DNA of 64,000 bases from Castellaniella sp034675905 (lineage in GTDB: Bacteria > Pseudomonadota > Gammaproteobacteria > Burkholderiales > Burkholderiaceae_B). Positions 8,136-16,971 of this stretch are shown here, piece by piece (the stretch's first letter is position 1; each line of letters begins with the position of its first letter). Both the position numbers and the translations under genes were made by a program. The stretch spans positions 186,001-250,000 of the forward strand of contig NZ_JAUCCV010000010.1 of NCBI RefSeq assembly GCF_034675905.1. The letters run 5' to 3'. Below the pieces are notes generated by a model, which was not told where the DNA came from, did no database searches, and saw only the letters and a program-made list of their open reading frames with translations.

Positions 8136-11100
8136 ATGAACGCCCCCGTCGCCTCCGAACTGCTCGAACCCGCCCAAGCGCCTCGCCTGCGCGAAATTCC
8201 CTACAACTACACCTCCTGGTCGGATCGTGAAATCGTCCGCCGGCTCTTGGGGGAATCCGCCTGGCAACTCCTGTCCGAACTGCGTGGACAGCGGCGCACC
8301 GGCCGATCCGCGCGGATGCTGTTCGAAGTGCTGGGCGATATCTGGGTCGTGCAACGCAATCCCTACCTGCAAGACGACCTGCTGGACAATCCCAAGCGCC
8401 GCCACCAATTGGTCGAGGCGCTGAACCACCGCCTGAACGAGGTCGACCACCGCCGCGACGATGACCACGGCCCGCGCGACGCCCAGGTCCAGCAGCTGCT
8501 GGCTGCCGCCCGTACCGCTGTCGCCACGTTCGAGGACGATTTCATCACGGTGGAAAAGCTGCGCCACGACGCCATGAAGCAGCTGTCGCGCCTGACCAAA
8601 CGGGACAACATCCGTTTTGACGGCCTGTCACGGGTGTCGCACGTGACCGACGCCACCGACTGGCGGGTGGAATATCCCTTTGTCGTGCTGATGCCCGACA
8701 CCGAGGACGAGATCGCCGCCCTGGTGCGCGCCTGCATCCAGTTGGGCCTGACCATCGTGCCGCGCGGCGGCGGCACCGGCTACACCGGCGGCGCCATTCC
8801 CCTGACCTGGCGCTCCGCCGTCATCAACACCGAAAAACTGGATGCCATCGGCCAGGTCGAAGCCATCGCCCTGCCGGGCGTCGACGCGCCGGTGCACACC
8901 ATCCTGACCGGGGCCGGCGTCGTCACGCGCCGGGTGGCCGAAGCCGCCGAAGCTGCCGGGCGCGTCTTTGCCGTGGACCCGACGTCGGCGGACGCATCCT
9001 GCGTGGGCGGCAACGTCGCCATGAACGCCGGCGGTAAAAAAGCCGTGCTGTGGGGTACTGCACTGGACAATCTGGCCTGGTGGCGCATGGTAGACCCCCA
9101 GGGCAACTGGCTGGAAGTCACCCGCCTGGACCACAATCTGGGCAAGATCCACGATGCCGCGCAGGCCTGCTTCGAGCTGAAATGGTTCGACGGCAAGCAA
9201 CGCCCCGGCCAGACCGTACTCAAAACAGAAGTCCTGACCATCGAGGGCCATCGTTTTCGTAAAGCCGGGCTGGGCAAAGACGTCACCGATAAATTCCTGG
9301 CCGGCCTGCCCGGCGTGCAAAAAGAAGGCTGCGACGGACTGATCACCGCCGCCCGCTGGATCCTGCACCGCATGCCTGCACACACACGCACGGTCTGCAT
9401 GGAGTTCTTCGGCCAGGCCCGCCAGGCGGTCCCGTCCATCGTCGAAGTCAAACACTATCTGGACACCGATGGCCGCGCCGCCGGCGCCATCCTGGCCGGC
9501 CTGGAGCATCTGGACGAGCGCTACCTGCGGGCCGTCGGCTACGCCACCAAAAGCAAGCGCGGCACCCTGCCCAAAATGGTGCTGATCGGCGACATCGTCG
9601 GCGACGATGAGCACGCGGTGGCCTTGGCCGCCAGCGAGGTCGTGCGCATCGCCAATTCGCGCCACGGCGAGGGCTTCATCGCCGTCAGCCCCGAATCCCG
9701 CAAGAAATTCTGGCTGGATCGCGCCCGCACCGCAGCGATTTCCCGCCACACCAACGCCTTCAAGATCAATGAAGACGTGGTGATCCCGCTGCCGCGCATG
9801 GGCGAATACACGGACGCCATCGAACGCATCAACATCGAACTGTCCACGCGCAACAAGCTGCGCCTGATCGACGCCCTGGAAAGCTATCTGCAGGGAGACC
9901 TGCCCGTCGGCAAGGCCGAAGACCCGGACGACGCCGAACACACCCGGGACTTCATCCTCTCCACCCGGCGGCACGATGCGCTGGCCACCCTGGCGGCTGT
10001 CCGCACCCGCTGGACCTGGCTGCTGGAGCATCTGGACGCATCGCTGGCGGACCACCGGGACACGCTGACAGGCCTGGGCCTGGACGCCTTGCTGCCCGCC
10101 CTGGACGAACGCCTGGCCTCGCAGCCGGACAGCCGTATCGTGGACATCATCCAGGATCACACGCTGCGCATTTCCTGGAAGACCGACATCCGCGGCGCCA
10201 TGGAACGCCATTTTGCCGGCGCGGAATGCGCCGCCGTGCTGGCGGGCCTGCAGGCCACCCACGACCGCATCCTGAAAAGCCGCGTGTTCGTCGCCCTGCA
10301 CATGCACGCGGGCGACGGCAATGTGCACACCAACATCCCGGTCAATTCCGACGACTACGAGATGCTGCGCGAAGCCAACCAGGCCGTGGCCCGCATCATG
10401 AAAATCGCCCGCAGCCTGGACGGCGTGATCTCCGGCGAACACGGCATCGGCCTGACGAAATTCGAATACCTGAACGAGGCCGAACTGGCGCCGTTCCAGG
10501 ACTACAAACGGCGCATCGACCCGGATGGCCATTTCAATGCCGGCAAGCTGATGCCCGGCGCCGATTTGTCACGCGCCTGGACGCCCAGCTTCAACCTGCT
10601 GGGCTACGAATCGCTGATCATGCAGCGCAGCGAAATCGGCGCCATTTCCAATGCGATCAAGGACTGCCTGCGCTGCGGCAAGTGCAAGCCGGTCTGCGCC
10701 ACCCACGTGCCGCGCGCCAATCTGCTGTATTCGCCGCGCAACAAGATCCTGGCCACCTCTCTGCTGATCGAGGCCTTCCTGTACGAGGAACAGACCCGGC
10801 GCGGCGTCAGCATCCGCCACTGGGAAGAATTCGAGGACGTGGGCGATCATTGCACCCTGTGCCACAAATGCTACAACCCCTGTCCCGTGGATATCGACTT
10901 CGGCAACGTGTCCATGGACATGCGCGCCCTGCTGCGGCGCATGGGGAAAAAATCCTTCAACCCCGGCACAGCGGCGTCCATGTTCTTCCTGAATGCCAAG
11001 GACCCGCGCGTCATCAAGGCGACCCGCACGGCCATGATCGACATGGGTTACAAAGCCCAGCGTCTGGCGCATGACCTGCTGGCCCCGATCGCCAAGAAAC

Positions 11101-12068
11101 AAATGGCCCACCCGCCCGCCACGGTAGGCAAGGCGCCGGTCCGCGAGCAGGTGATCCACTTCATCAACAAGAAAATGCCCGGCGGACTGCCCAAGCAGAC
11201 GGCACGCAAGCTGCTGGACATCGAAGACCCCGATATCGTCCCCATCATCCGCAATCCGGCCACCACGGCCCCCCATAGCGAAGCCGTGTTCTATTTCCCC
11301 GGTTGCGGATCGGAACGCCTGTTCTCGCAGGTGGGCCTGGCGACCCAGGCCATGCTGTGGCATGTCGGCGTCCAGACGGTGCTGCCGCCCGGTTATCTGT
11401 GCTGCGGCTATCCGCAGCGCGGCAATGGTCTGGCCGACAAGGCCGAGCAAATGGTGACAGACAACCGCGTGCTGTTCCACCGCATGGCCACCACGCTGAA
11501 CTATCTGGATATCAAGACGGTGGTGGTCAGTTGCGGCACCTGTTACGACCAGCTGGAAAGCTACGAGTTCGACAAGATTTTCCCTGGCTGCCGCCTGATC
11601 GACATCCACGAATACTTACTGGAAAAAGGCGTGGACATCGCCGGAGTGCAGGGCGTGCGCTACATCTACCACGACCCCTGCCATACCCCCATGAAGCAGC
11701 AGGATCCGATGAAAACGGTGAAATCACTGCTGGGTGAATCCAACGCGATCAAGACCGACCGCTGCTGCGGGGAATCGGGCACGCTGGCGGTGTCGCGGCC
11801 TGATATTTCGACGCAGATCCGCTTTCGCAAACAGGAAGAACTGGCAAAGAACACCGCCGCCATCCGCGCCGATGGTTTCCAGGGCGAGGTCAAGATGGTG
11901 ACGTCCTGTCCGTCCTGTCTGCAGGGGCTGGCCCGCTACGAACAGGATACGGGGCTGTCAGCAGATTACATCGTGGTAGAGATGGCCAAGCACCTGCTGG
12001 GGGAAAACTGGATGCCGGATTACGTCCAGGCGGCGAATTCCGGGGGGATTGAGCGGGTGCTGGTGTAG
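8136..12068 (+). CDS. FAD-linked oxidoreductase with DUF3683 and two 4Fe-4S/CCG modules
   Basis: A 1310-residue cytoplasmic or membrane-associated dehydrogenase. The first about 170 residues match a DUF3683-type N-terminus. A PCMH-type FAD domain follows (PRGGGTGYTGG near 209), then an FAD-oxidase C-terminal domain (GDGNVHTN near 726, GEHGIGLTK near 767). Two ferredoxin-like clusters come next, CLRCGKCKPVC near 845 and CTLCHKCYNPCP near 907. Last is a heterodisulfide-reductase-like half with FPGCGSE, LCCGYP, SCGTCY and DRCCGESG. The family oxidises D-2-hydroxyacids (lactate, glycolate or 2-hydroxyglutarate), like E. coli YdiJ but longer because of the N-terminal domain. It is monocistronic. 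The start at 8136 follows a tiny three-codon frame (8128-8139) that overlaps it. The substrate cannot be read from sequence. Confidence 0.85.
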   Translation: MNAPVASELLEPAQAPRLREIPYNYTSWSDREIVRRLLGESAWQLLSELRGQRRTGRSARMLFEVLGDIWVVQRNPYLQDDLLDNPKRRHQLVEALNHRLNEVDHRRDDDHGPRDAQVQQLLAAARTAVATFEDDFITVEKLRHDAMKQLSRLTKRDNIRFDGLSRVSHVTDATDWRVEYPFVVLMPDTEDEIAALVRACIQLGLTIVPRGGGTGYTGGAIPLTWRSAVINTEKLDAIGQVEAIALPGVDAPVHTILTGAGVVTRRVAEAAEAAGRVFAVDPTSADASCVGGNVAMNAGGKKAVLWGTALDNLAWWRMVDPQGNWLEVTRLDHNLGKIHDAAQACFELKWFDGKQRPGQTVLKTEVLTIEGHRFRKAGLGKDVTDKFLAGLPGVQKEGCDGLITAARWILHRMPAHTRTVCMEFFGQARQAVPSIVEVKHYLDTDGRAAGAILAGLEHLDERYLRAVGYATKSKRGTLPKMVLIGDIVGDDEHAVALAASEVVRIANSRHGEGFIAVSPESRKKFWLDRARTAAISRHTNAFKINEDVVIPLPRMGEYTDAIERINIELSTRNKLRLIDALESYLQGDLPVGKAEDPDDAEHTRDFILSTRRHDALATLAAVRTRWTWLLEHLDASLADHRDTLTGLGLDALLPALDERLASQPDSRIVDIIQDHTLRISWKTDIRGAMERHFAGAECAAVLAGLQATHDRILKSRVFVALHMHAGDGNVHTNIPVNSDDYEMLREANQAVARIMKIARSLDGVISGEHGIGLTKFEYLNEAELAPFQDYKRRIDPDGHFNAGKLMPGADLSRAWTPSFNLLGYESLIMQRSEIGAISNAIKDCLRCGKCKPVCATHVPRANLLYSPRNKILATSLLIEAFLYEEQTRRGVSIRHWEEFEDVGDHCTLCHKCYNPCPVDIDFGNVSMDMRALLRRMGKKSFNPGTAASMFFLNAKDPRVIKATRTAMIDMGYKAQRLAHDLLAPIAKKQMAHPPATVGKAPVREQVIHFINKKMPGGLPKQTARKLLDIEDPDIVPIIRNPATTAPHSEAVFYFPGCGSERLFSQVGLATQAMLWHVGVQTVLPPGYLCCGYPQRGNGLADKAEQMVTDNRVLFHRMATTLNYLDIKTVVVSCGTCYDQLESYEFDKIFPGCRLIDIHEYLLEKGVDIAGVQGVRYIYHDPCHTPMKQQDPMKTVKSLLGESNAIKTDRCCGESGTLAVSRPDISTQIRFRKQEELAKNTAAIRADGFQGEVKMVTSCPSCLQGLARYEQDTGLSADYIVVEMAKHLLGENWMPDYVQAANSGGIERVLV

Positions 12069-12075
12069 AAAGACA

Positions 12076-12114
12076 GGCGCGCGCGCCGGAGACTGATATC
12101 TCGGGGGCGCGCCC
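12076..12114. terminator. GC-rich palindromes between convergent genes
   Basis: Two self-complementary blocks, a 12-base alternating GC palindrome at 12076-12087 and a 10-base one at 12105-12114, can also pair with each other. They lie between the convergent ends of the oxidoreductase and apt. There is no T-run, so this is a weak candidate for a bidirectional transcription end, or only a GC-rich spacer. Confidence 0.35.
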
Positions 12115-12134
12115 AACACCCGGTCCTGCGCGGT

Positions 12135-12689
12135 TCAGGCTTCCTTGCCCGTGGCGAATTCGCAGACCGTGTAGACAGGCAGGCCCGAATCGCGCACGGC
12201 CTTGGATCCGCCCAGATCGGGCAGGTCGATGATGGCGGCGGCTTCGGCGACGTTGGCGCCCAATCGCTGCAGCAGGCGCGAGGCGGCCAGCATGGTGCCG
12301 CCGGTGGCGATCAGGTCGTCGATCAGCAGGACGCGCTGGCCGGGGCGCACAGAATCGGTGTGCATTTCTACCGTGGCATTGCCGTATTCCAGGGCGTATT
12401 CCTCTGCCACGGTGCGGTAGGGCAGTTTGCCCTGCTTGCGCACAGGCACGAAACCCAGATTCAGTTCGTAGGCCAGCACAGACCCGACGATGAAGCCGCG
12501 CGCGTCGATGCCCGCCACCAGATCCAGGCGCTGGCGCATGTAGCGATAGACAAACAGATCGATCAGCACCCGAAACGAGCGCGGATCCTGCAGCACAGGC
12601 GTAATGTCGCGAAACTGGACACCCGCCTTCGGCCAATCGGGTACGGTACGGATCGTGTCGCGGATGTACTGGGCCGGATCGGTTTGCAT
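12135..12689 (-). CDS. apt: Adenine phosphoribosyltransferase
   Basis: A 184-residue purine salvage enzyme that makes AMP from adenine and PRPP in the cytoplasm. The type I PRTase PRPP-binding loop LLIDDLIATGGT is at residues 121-132, preceded by the family's GIDARGFIVGS (60-70) and the PVRKQGKLPY flexible-loop region. Length is normal for Apt. The start at 12689 (MQTDPAQY) is chosen because homologues begin there and AGGA lies upstream; a longer frame to 12776 would run into the neighbouring gene. It stands downstream of the copper genes on the same strand, separated by 49 bases, with no evident functional link. Confidence 0.93.
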   Translation of the reverse strand: MQTDPAQYIRDTIRTVPDWPKAGVQFRDITPVLQDPRSFRVLIDLFVYRYMRQRLDLVAGIDARGFIVGSVLAYELNLGFVPVRKQGKLPYRTVAEEYALEYGNATVEMHTDSVRPGQRVLLIDDLIATGGTMLAASRLLQRLGANVAEAAAIIDLPDLGGSKAVRDSGLPVYTVCEFATGKEA

Positions 12690-12738
12690 GGCATCATCCT
12701 GATAGAAAGCGAGGCGGCCACAGTGTAGCCTGGAAATT

Positions 12739-14286
12739 TCACCATCGGGCCTGCAATGTGATCTGGTCAAAATCATCGACCAGCACGGTCACCCCGACCT
12801 GCGCACGCCCGTTTGACGGCAAAACGGGCAAGGCGATGCGCCACAGGCCATCAGCTTGCCGTTGCGCGGTCCGGCGCACCGGCTCGATGCCGGCGTCAGG
12901 GGCTCCCACGGCGACGGCCACGCTTTGCGCGATGAACGGCTTGCCGTCAGGCTGCGTCAGGTGGATCGTCCAGCTGCCGCCGAACGGTTCCAGCACCACC
13001 TGCACCCGGTCATCGGCCAGCGTCACGGCGCTGGCGACCGCGACGGGGGCTGAGGCCAGGCTGCGCGGTGGCGGCGTAAAGCGCCACAAAGCCACCACCG
13101 CCAATATCACGACCGCCAGGACGATCTCGGCGCGTATGGCGCTGCGCAGACGGCTGCGGGCTGTTCCCCGACCGGCCAGCACCGGCCCGGTCAGACGCCA
13201 ACGGTTATAGGCAGCCAGGCAAAACAGCAGCCCGACCAGACACAGCTTTGCGGTCAATACACGGCCATAATCCGTATGCCACAGATCGGCGACACGATCC
13301 AGCTGCAGCACGGACAGCAAGGCGCCGCTTAGGACCAGCAAGGCCACCACCGGCGTGATCCAGCATGAAAACCGCGCCAGCGCACGATGGCCGCCAGCAG
13401 CCTCCAGCGGACGGCGCAACAGGCGCGACAAGGGCATCAGGACGCCGATCCAGGCAATCGCCATCATGACATGCAACGCCACGGCAGGGCGCGACAGCCA
13501 CTGGGGCGGCGCCGTCCCGGCATGCCCGCTGACCGCCAGCGCCATGCCGGCAAACAGCAGGCTGGCCAGCGCCGCACCCAGGAACAGACCTCGGGGGCGC
13601 AGCACCTGAGCCAGCGCGGCAGCCCCAAACCCTATGGCCGCGAGACCCAGGGTCGCTGCGTAAGTGCTGGCCAGGGCTTGCGCCCATGTGGCAGGCTGCG
13701 CCAGCGCAGCCCAGGGCGCATCCCGCAGGTCCAGTCCCTGCAGGCCCAGACTGACGGGCAGCAAGACCACCCCCAGGCTGATCGCAGGACGAGACCATGT
13801 GTTCCGTCCGTTTGCGTCCAAAAACCGGGACAGGGCGGCGCCCACTGCCGTGAACAAGCACAGGTATCCCAGCCATCGGACGATCCAGATAGCCAGGCTA
13901 CGGGCGGACGCCGGCGGGCCAGCAGCCGCCACAGGCGCGCTGCTGGCGCCGATCGCATAATCCAGCGTGCCGCCCACAGGATGCCCATCCGTCGAAACGA
14001 CACGCCAGCTCAACAGATACGTCCCCTGCGCGCGGTCCTCAGGAACGGGAATGCGGACCTCCCGCCCCTGATCCTGCACCGGCCCAAGGGCCAGCGACTG
14101 GCCATCCGGCCCGACAAGCTGCGCCGCCGTGACACCGACAGGTTCACTGAAGGTCAGCACGACGGCGGCAGGCGCCTGTGCCAGCACAGAACCGGATGCA
14201 GGCGACGCCGTCACGAGCGCCGCATGCCCCCAAGCCAGCTGCGACCCCGTCAGCAAGCAGCCCAGCGCGACGAGCAGGACTCTCAT
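12739..14286 (-). CDS. CopC-CopD fusion copper protein
   Basis: A 515-residue envelope protein. A signal peptide (residues 1-20, ending LAWG) precedes a CopC domain whose mature N-terminus would be His21 (HAALVTASPASGSVL), the first ligand of the copper-binding histidine brace; DGHPVGGTLDY is the conserved CopC end. From about residue 130 a multi-helix CopD membrane domain follows. The last about 95 residues form a further beta-rich domain (VQVVLEPFGGSWTIHL) like the YtkA/FixH fold. CopC binds periplasmic copper and CopD probably passes it into the cytoplasm, so import is as likely as resistance. The start overlaps the stop of the YcnI gene (ATGA), so the two are translated together. Confidence 0.88.
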   Translation of the reverse strand: MRVLLVALGCLLTGSQLAWGHAALVTASPASGSVLAQAPAAVVLTFSEPVGVTAAQLVGPDGQSLALGPVQDQGREVRIPVPEDRAQGTYLLSWRVVSTDGHPVGGTLDYAIGASSAPVAAAGPPASARSLAIWIVRWLGYLCLFTAVGAALSRFLDANGRNTWSRPAISLGVVLLPVSLGLQGLDLRDAPWAALAQPATWAQALASTYAATLGLAAIGFGAAALAQVLRPRGLFLGAALASLLFAGMALAVSGHAGTAPPQWLSRPAVALHVMMAIAWIGVLMPLSRLLRRPLEAAGGHRALARFSCWITPVVALLVLSGALLSVLQLDRVADLWHTDYGRVLTAKLCLVGLLFCLAAYNRWRLTGPVLAGRGTARSRLRSAIRAEIVLAVVILAVVALWRFTPPPRSLASAPVAVASAVTLADDRVQVVLEPFGGSWTIHLTQPDGKPFIAQSVAVAVGAPDAGIEPVRRTAQRQADGLWRIALPVLPSNGRAQVGVTVLVDDFDQITLQARW

Positions 14287-14813
14287 CAGTGATGATGCCC
14301 TGCTGCCGCTGCAGGCGCCACCAGCTTGACACGCGGCGCGGCGCCTTCGGCTTCTTCACCCCCGCTGGTATTGATCCAGCGATCCACCCCTTGGGCGCAT
14401 TCCTGCACGACCGGGAAATACAATGTCGAGCCCGCCTTCAACGAAGACGACAGGAAAGCGCGAAACACGAACTCGTCGTAGTAGGCGTCCGGTAAAGCGC
14501 CGCTCCAGCTGACTTCCCGCACCCCCTGATCCAGCTTGGCGCCGTGCAGCGTCTGCGGCTGATCGTATTTGCCCTGGACGATGTCAGTCTTCCAGCCGGC
14601 CTTGGGCTGCGGCTTGACCGCCAGCACGCCTTCCGGGATGCGTACCCGCAAGCGGGTGGTATCAGACCCCTGGCAGCCATGCGGAACACGCACCACCGCC
14701 ATGTAGTAGCTGCCCACGGTCGCCTGCCCGGTTGCCAGCGTCACGTGCGCCTGGGCGGCGGGAAGGGAAAAAAACAACGCAGCAGCGGCGCCGCCGATAA
14801 AAGACAATTTCAT
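14286..14813 (-). CDS. YcnI family copper-binding protein (DUF1775)
   Basis: A 175-residue exported protein. Signal peptidase cleavage after AQA (residue 22) would leave His23 as residue 1 of the mature protein (HVTLATGQATVGSYY), matching the mononuclear copper brace known for YcnI/DUF1775 proteins. The body shows VPHGCQGSDTTRLRV and the WSGALPDAYYDEF region of the family; the C-terminus ends in GHHH, a possible extra metal site. The start at 14813 is set by the signal peptide and an AAGG upstream; in-frame sequence further upstream is unrelated and Arg-rich. It is the first gene of the ycnI-copCD pair and probably acts as a periplasmic copper chaperone for CopCD. Confidence 0.87.
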   Translation of the reverse strand: MKLSFIGGAAAALFFSLPAAQAHVTLATGQATVGSYYMAVVRVPHGCQGSDTTRLRVRIPEGVLAVKPQPKAGWKTDIVQGKYDQPQTLHGAKLDQGVREVSWSGALPDAYYDEFVFRAFLSSSLKAGSTLYFPVVQECAQGVDRWINTSGGEEAEGAAPRVKLVAPAAAAGHHH

Positions 14814-14943
14814 GAGATCAACCTTTTCAGTATGTTGCGACAGATCATCAGACGCGGCGGCACGGATTAGCGCACCCATGATCGGTACGCGCATGCGCGG
14901 CAAAAGCCGGTCATGCCGTCCGCATCCATCAAGCAAGACAGGG

Positions 14944-15342
14944 TCAGATCTGCGGCGGTGCGCGGGAACCCAGTGGAGCGCCATACGGATGAGCCGCCGG
15001 CGGCGGGCCATCCGGGTGAACCAAGGTCAGGATGACGCCCAGCAGGACAGCTGGGATGACCGGCGCACCAGAAGGCAGCGGAACGCCGCCCCCATGAAAG
15101 GAGATCAGTGAGTAAGGGCAGTGATTCGCATCGAAGTGGTCCGCCGGATCACCCTGGATCGGCTCATGCGATGTCTGGGCTGGGGCGCCGCACAAGACAA
15201 CCAAGGGCAATCCATCCGCAGCGCCCGCCAGATTGGGCATATAGCCCATCGGCACCAGCGCGCGCAGCACCCATGCCAGACACAGGGCCCACGCCCAGGT
15301 GAATGACAAGCGGCGACTGCATCGATAGGCCTCGGATCCCAT
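14944..15342 (-). CDS. Small DUF2946-like membrane protein
   Basis: A 132-residue protein with an N-terminal hydrophobic helix (FTWAWALCLAWVLRALVPMGYMP), a Cys/His region (VVLCG, HFDANHCPYSL) and a second hydrophobic stretch (VIPAVLLGVILTLV). The RALVPMGYMP turn followed by an LCG segment and HCPYS resembles DUF2946 proteins, which often sit with copper genes. It lies 130 bases upstream of ycnI on the same strand, supporting a metal-linked role. The start at 15342 is favoured over 15384, which would overlap the kdsD start. No good ribosome site is visible, so the start and the call are moderate. Confidence 0.6.
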   Translation of the reverse strand: MGSEAYRCSRRLSFTWAWALCLAWVLRALVPMGYMPNLAGAADGLPLVVLCGAPAQTSHEPIQGDPADHFDANHCPYSLISFHGGGVPLPSGAPVIPAVLLGVILTLVHPDGPPPAAHPYGAPLGSRAPPQI

Positions 15343-15370
15343 GGACAGCAGTATAAACGTCAAGGCACAG

Positions 15371-15376
15371 TAAAAT
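15371..15376 (+). promoter_or_regulatory. -10 element (TAAAAT) of kdsD
   Basis: TAAAAT ends seven bases before the kdsD ATG at 15383, so transcription would begin at or next to the start codon. No Shine-Dalgarno is present. A -35 element is not convincing. This is a prediction of a leaderless transcript for the whole kds-lpt operon. Confidence 0.4.
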
Positions 15377-15382
15377 CGACAC

Positions 15383-16369
15383 ATGCACACCCAGCCCCAG
15401 ATCACTCCGGACGCACTGCGCCACAGCGCAACGCGCACCTTCGACATCGAAATCCAGGCCCTGCAAGCCCTGCAAGGGCGCATCGACGCCCATTTCGAGC
15501 AGGCGGCGCGCCTGATCCTGGACTGTCCTGGCCGCGTGGTCGTCACCGGCATCGGCAAATCCGGCCACGTCGCCCGGAAAATCGCCGCCACCCTGGCCTC
15601 GACCGGCACGCCCGCCTTTTTCATGCATGCCGCCGAAGCCATCCATGGCGACCTGGGAATGCTGACCGGCCAGGATATTCTGCTGGCGATTTCCTACTCC
15701 GGGTCCGCCCAGGAACTGATCACCATCATTTCCGTGGCCAAGCGCATGGGTACGCGCATCATCGCCATGACCGGCCATCCCGAATCCGAACTGGCGCGCA
15801 GCGCCGACATCTCCCTGGATGCCGCCGTCGACCACGAGGCCTGCCCCTTGAATCTGGCGCCGACCGCCAGCACCACGGCGGCCCTGGTGCTGGGCGACGC
15901 GCTGGCCGTAGCCTGCCTGGAAGCCCGCGGCTTCAATCGCGACGACTTCGCCCGATCCCATCCTGGCGGGGCGCTGGGCCGCCGCCTGCTGACCTCGGTG
16001 GCCGACGTCATGCGCAGCGGCGCCGCCCTGCCGCGCGTGGCAGCCGACACGCTGATCCCCGACGCCCTGACGGAAATGTCCTCGAAAGGCATGGGCATGA
16101 CCATCGTGCTGGACCAGGGCCGGCCGGTGGGTATTTTCACCGACGGCGATCTGCGCCGCATGATCGCCCAGCACGGCGACATCCGCGCGCTGCCTGTGTC
16201 CGCCGGCATGAGCCGCCACCCGCGGGACATCGCCGCCGACGCCCCCGCCATCGAGGCGGCCAGCATCATGGACGCCCACAAGCTGAATCAGATGCTGGTG
16301 CTGGACGGTGACGGGCTATTATTGGGTGCTTTGCACATGCATGACCTTCTGGCTGCCAAGGTGATCTGA
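15383..16369 (+). CDS. kdsD: D-arabinose 5-phosphate isomerase (KpsF/GutQ family)
   Basis: A 328-residue cytoplasmic enzyme that converts ribulose 5-phosphate to arabinose 5-phosphate, the first committed step to Kdo for LPS. The N-terminal SIS domain holds GIGKSGHVARKIAATLAST and the AIHGDLGM active-site segment; ISYSGSAQEL is the phosphosugar loop. Two CBS domains follow from about residue 210 (DVMRSG; IVLDQGRPVGIFTDGDLRR; LVLDGDGLLLGALH). It is first in kdsD-kdsC-lptC-lptA-lptB and its stop overlaps the kdsC start (TGATG), so expression is coupled. The ATG at 15383 has no ribosome site but a -10 element just before it. Confidence 0.95.
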   Translation: MHTQPQITPDALRHSATRTFDIEIQALQALQGRIDAHFEQAARLILDCPGRVVVTGIGKSGHVARKIAATLASTGTPAFFMHAAEAIHGDLGMLTGQDILLAISYSGSAQELITIISVAKRMGTRIIAMTGHPESELARSADISLDAAVDHEACPLNLAPTASTTAALVLGDALAVACLEARGFNRDDFARSHPGGALGRRLLTSVADVMRSGAALPRVAADTLIPDALTEMSSKGMGMTIVLDQGRPVGIFTDGDLRRMIAQHGDIRALPVSAGMSRHPRDIAADAPAIEAASIMDAHKLNQMLVLDGDGLLLGALHMHDLLAAKVI

Positions 16370-16971
16370 TGAACGAACTGCCCGGTTTTTCCCACCCCGC
16401 TGAAGCCCAGATCCTGGCCCGCACCAGCGCCGAGGTCCGCGAGCGCGCCCGTGCGGTGCGCATGATGATCTTCGATGTGGACGGCATCCTGACGGACGGC
16501 AGCTTGTGGTACGGCGAACACGGCGAAGCCGTCAAACCCTTCAATGCGCTGGACGGCCACGGATTGCGCCTGCTGCGCGAACAAGGCATCCGCGTTGCCT
16601 GGGTCAGCGGCCGCAAAAGCGCCATCACCGCCCGCCGCGCGGCCGAACTGGGCATCTCGCCAGTGCTGCAGGGCATCCACGACAAGATCACCACAGTAGA
16701 AGACCTGGCCCGCGAAGCGGGTCTGGGGCTGGACGCTGTAGGCTATATGGGCGACGACATCATCGACCTGCCCGTGCTGCAGCGCGTAGGCTTTGCCGCC
16801 AGCGTACCCAACGCCCCATTCTACGTCAGCCAGGCGGCGCACTGGGTCGCTGGTCTGCCTGGCGGACGGGGCGCCGTGCGCGAATGCTGTGACTTGGTGC
16901 TGGCCGCCCAGGGGCGTCTGGGGGCTTGCTTTACCGCATCTCTGTCCACGCTGGGCGGCGCCATCCAATGA
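16369..16971 (+). CDS. kdsC: 3-deoxy-D-manno-octulosonate 8-phosphate phosphatase
   Basis: A 200-residue HAD-superfamily phosphatase (type C0, no cap domain) that removes phosphate from Kdo 8-phosphate. The nucleophile motif is MIFDVDGILTDG, followed by AWVSGRKS and YMGDDIIDLPVL (motif IV acidic pair). The N-terminal 30 residues before the motif are slightly longer than in E. coli KdsC. The gene starts within the kdsD stop and its own stop overlaps lptC, consistent with a single translational unit for Kdo synthesis and LPS export. Confidence 0.95.
   Translation: MNELPGFSHPAEAQILARTSAEVRERARAVRMMIFDVDGILTDGSLWYGEHGEAVKPFNALDGHGLRLLREQGIRVAWVSGRKSAITARRAAELGISPVLQGIHDKITTVEDLAREAGLGLDAVGYMGDDIIDLPVLQRVGFAASVPNAPFYVSQAAHWVAGLPGGRGAVRECCDLVLAAQGRLGACFTASLSTLGGAIQ

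Noticed and set aside
8628..10532. A 634-codon minus-strand frame inside the FAD oxidoreductase gene
   Set aside because: It is a shadow of the strongly conserved plus-strand gene and has no domain signature or ribosome site.
15371..15376. A sigma-54 (-24/-12) promoter for the kds-lpt or ptsN genes
   Set aside because: No TGGCAC-N5-TTGC-like sequence is present; the visible elements are sigma-70 -10 boxes.
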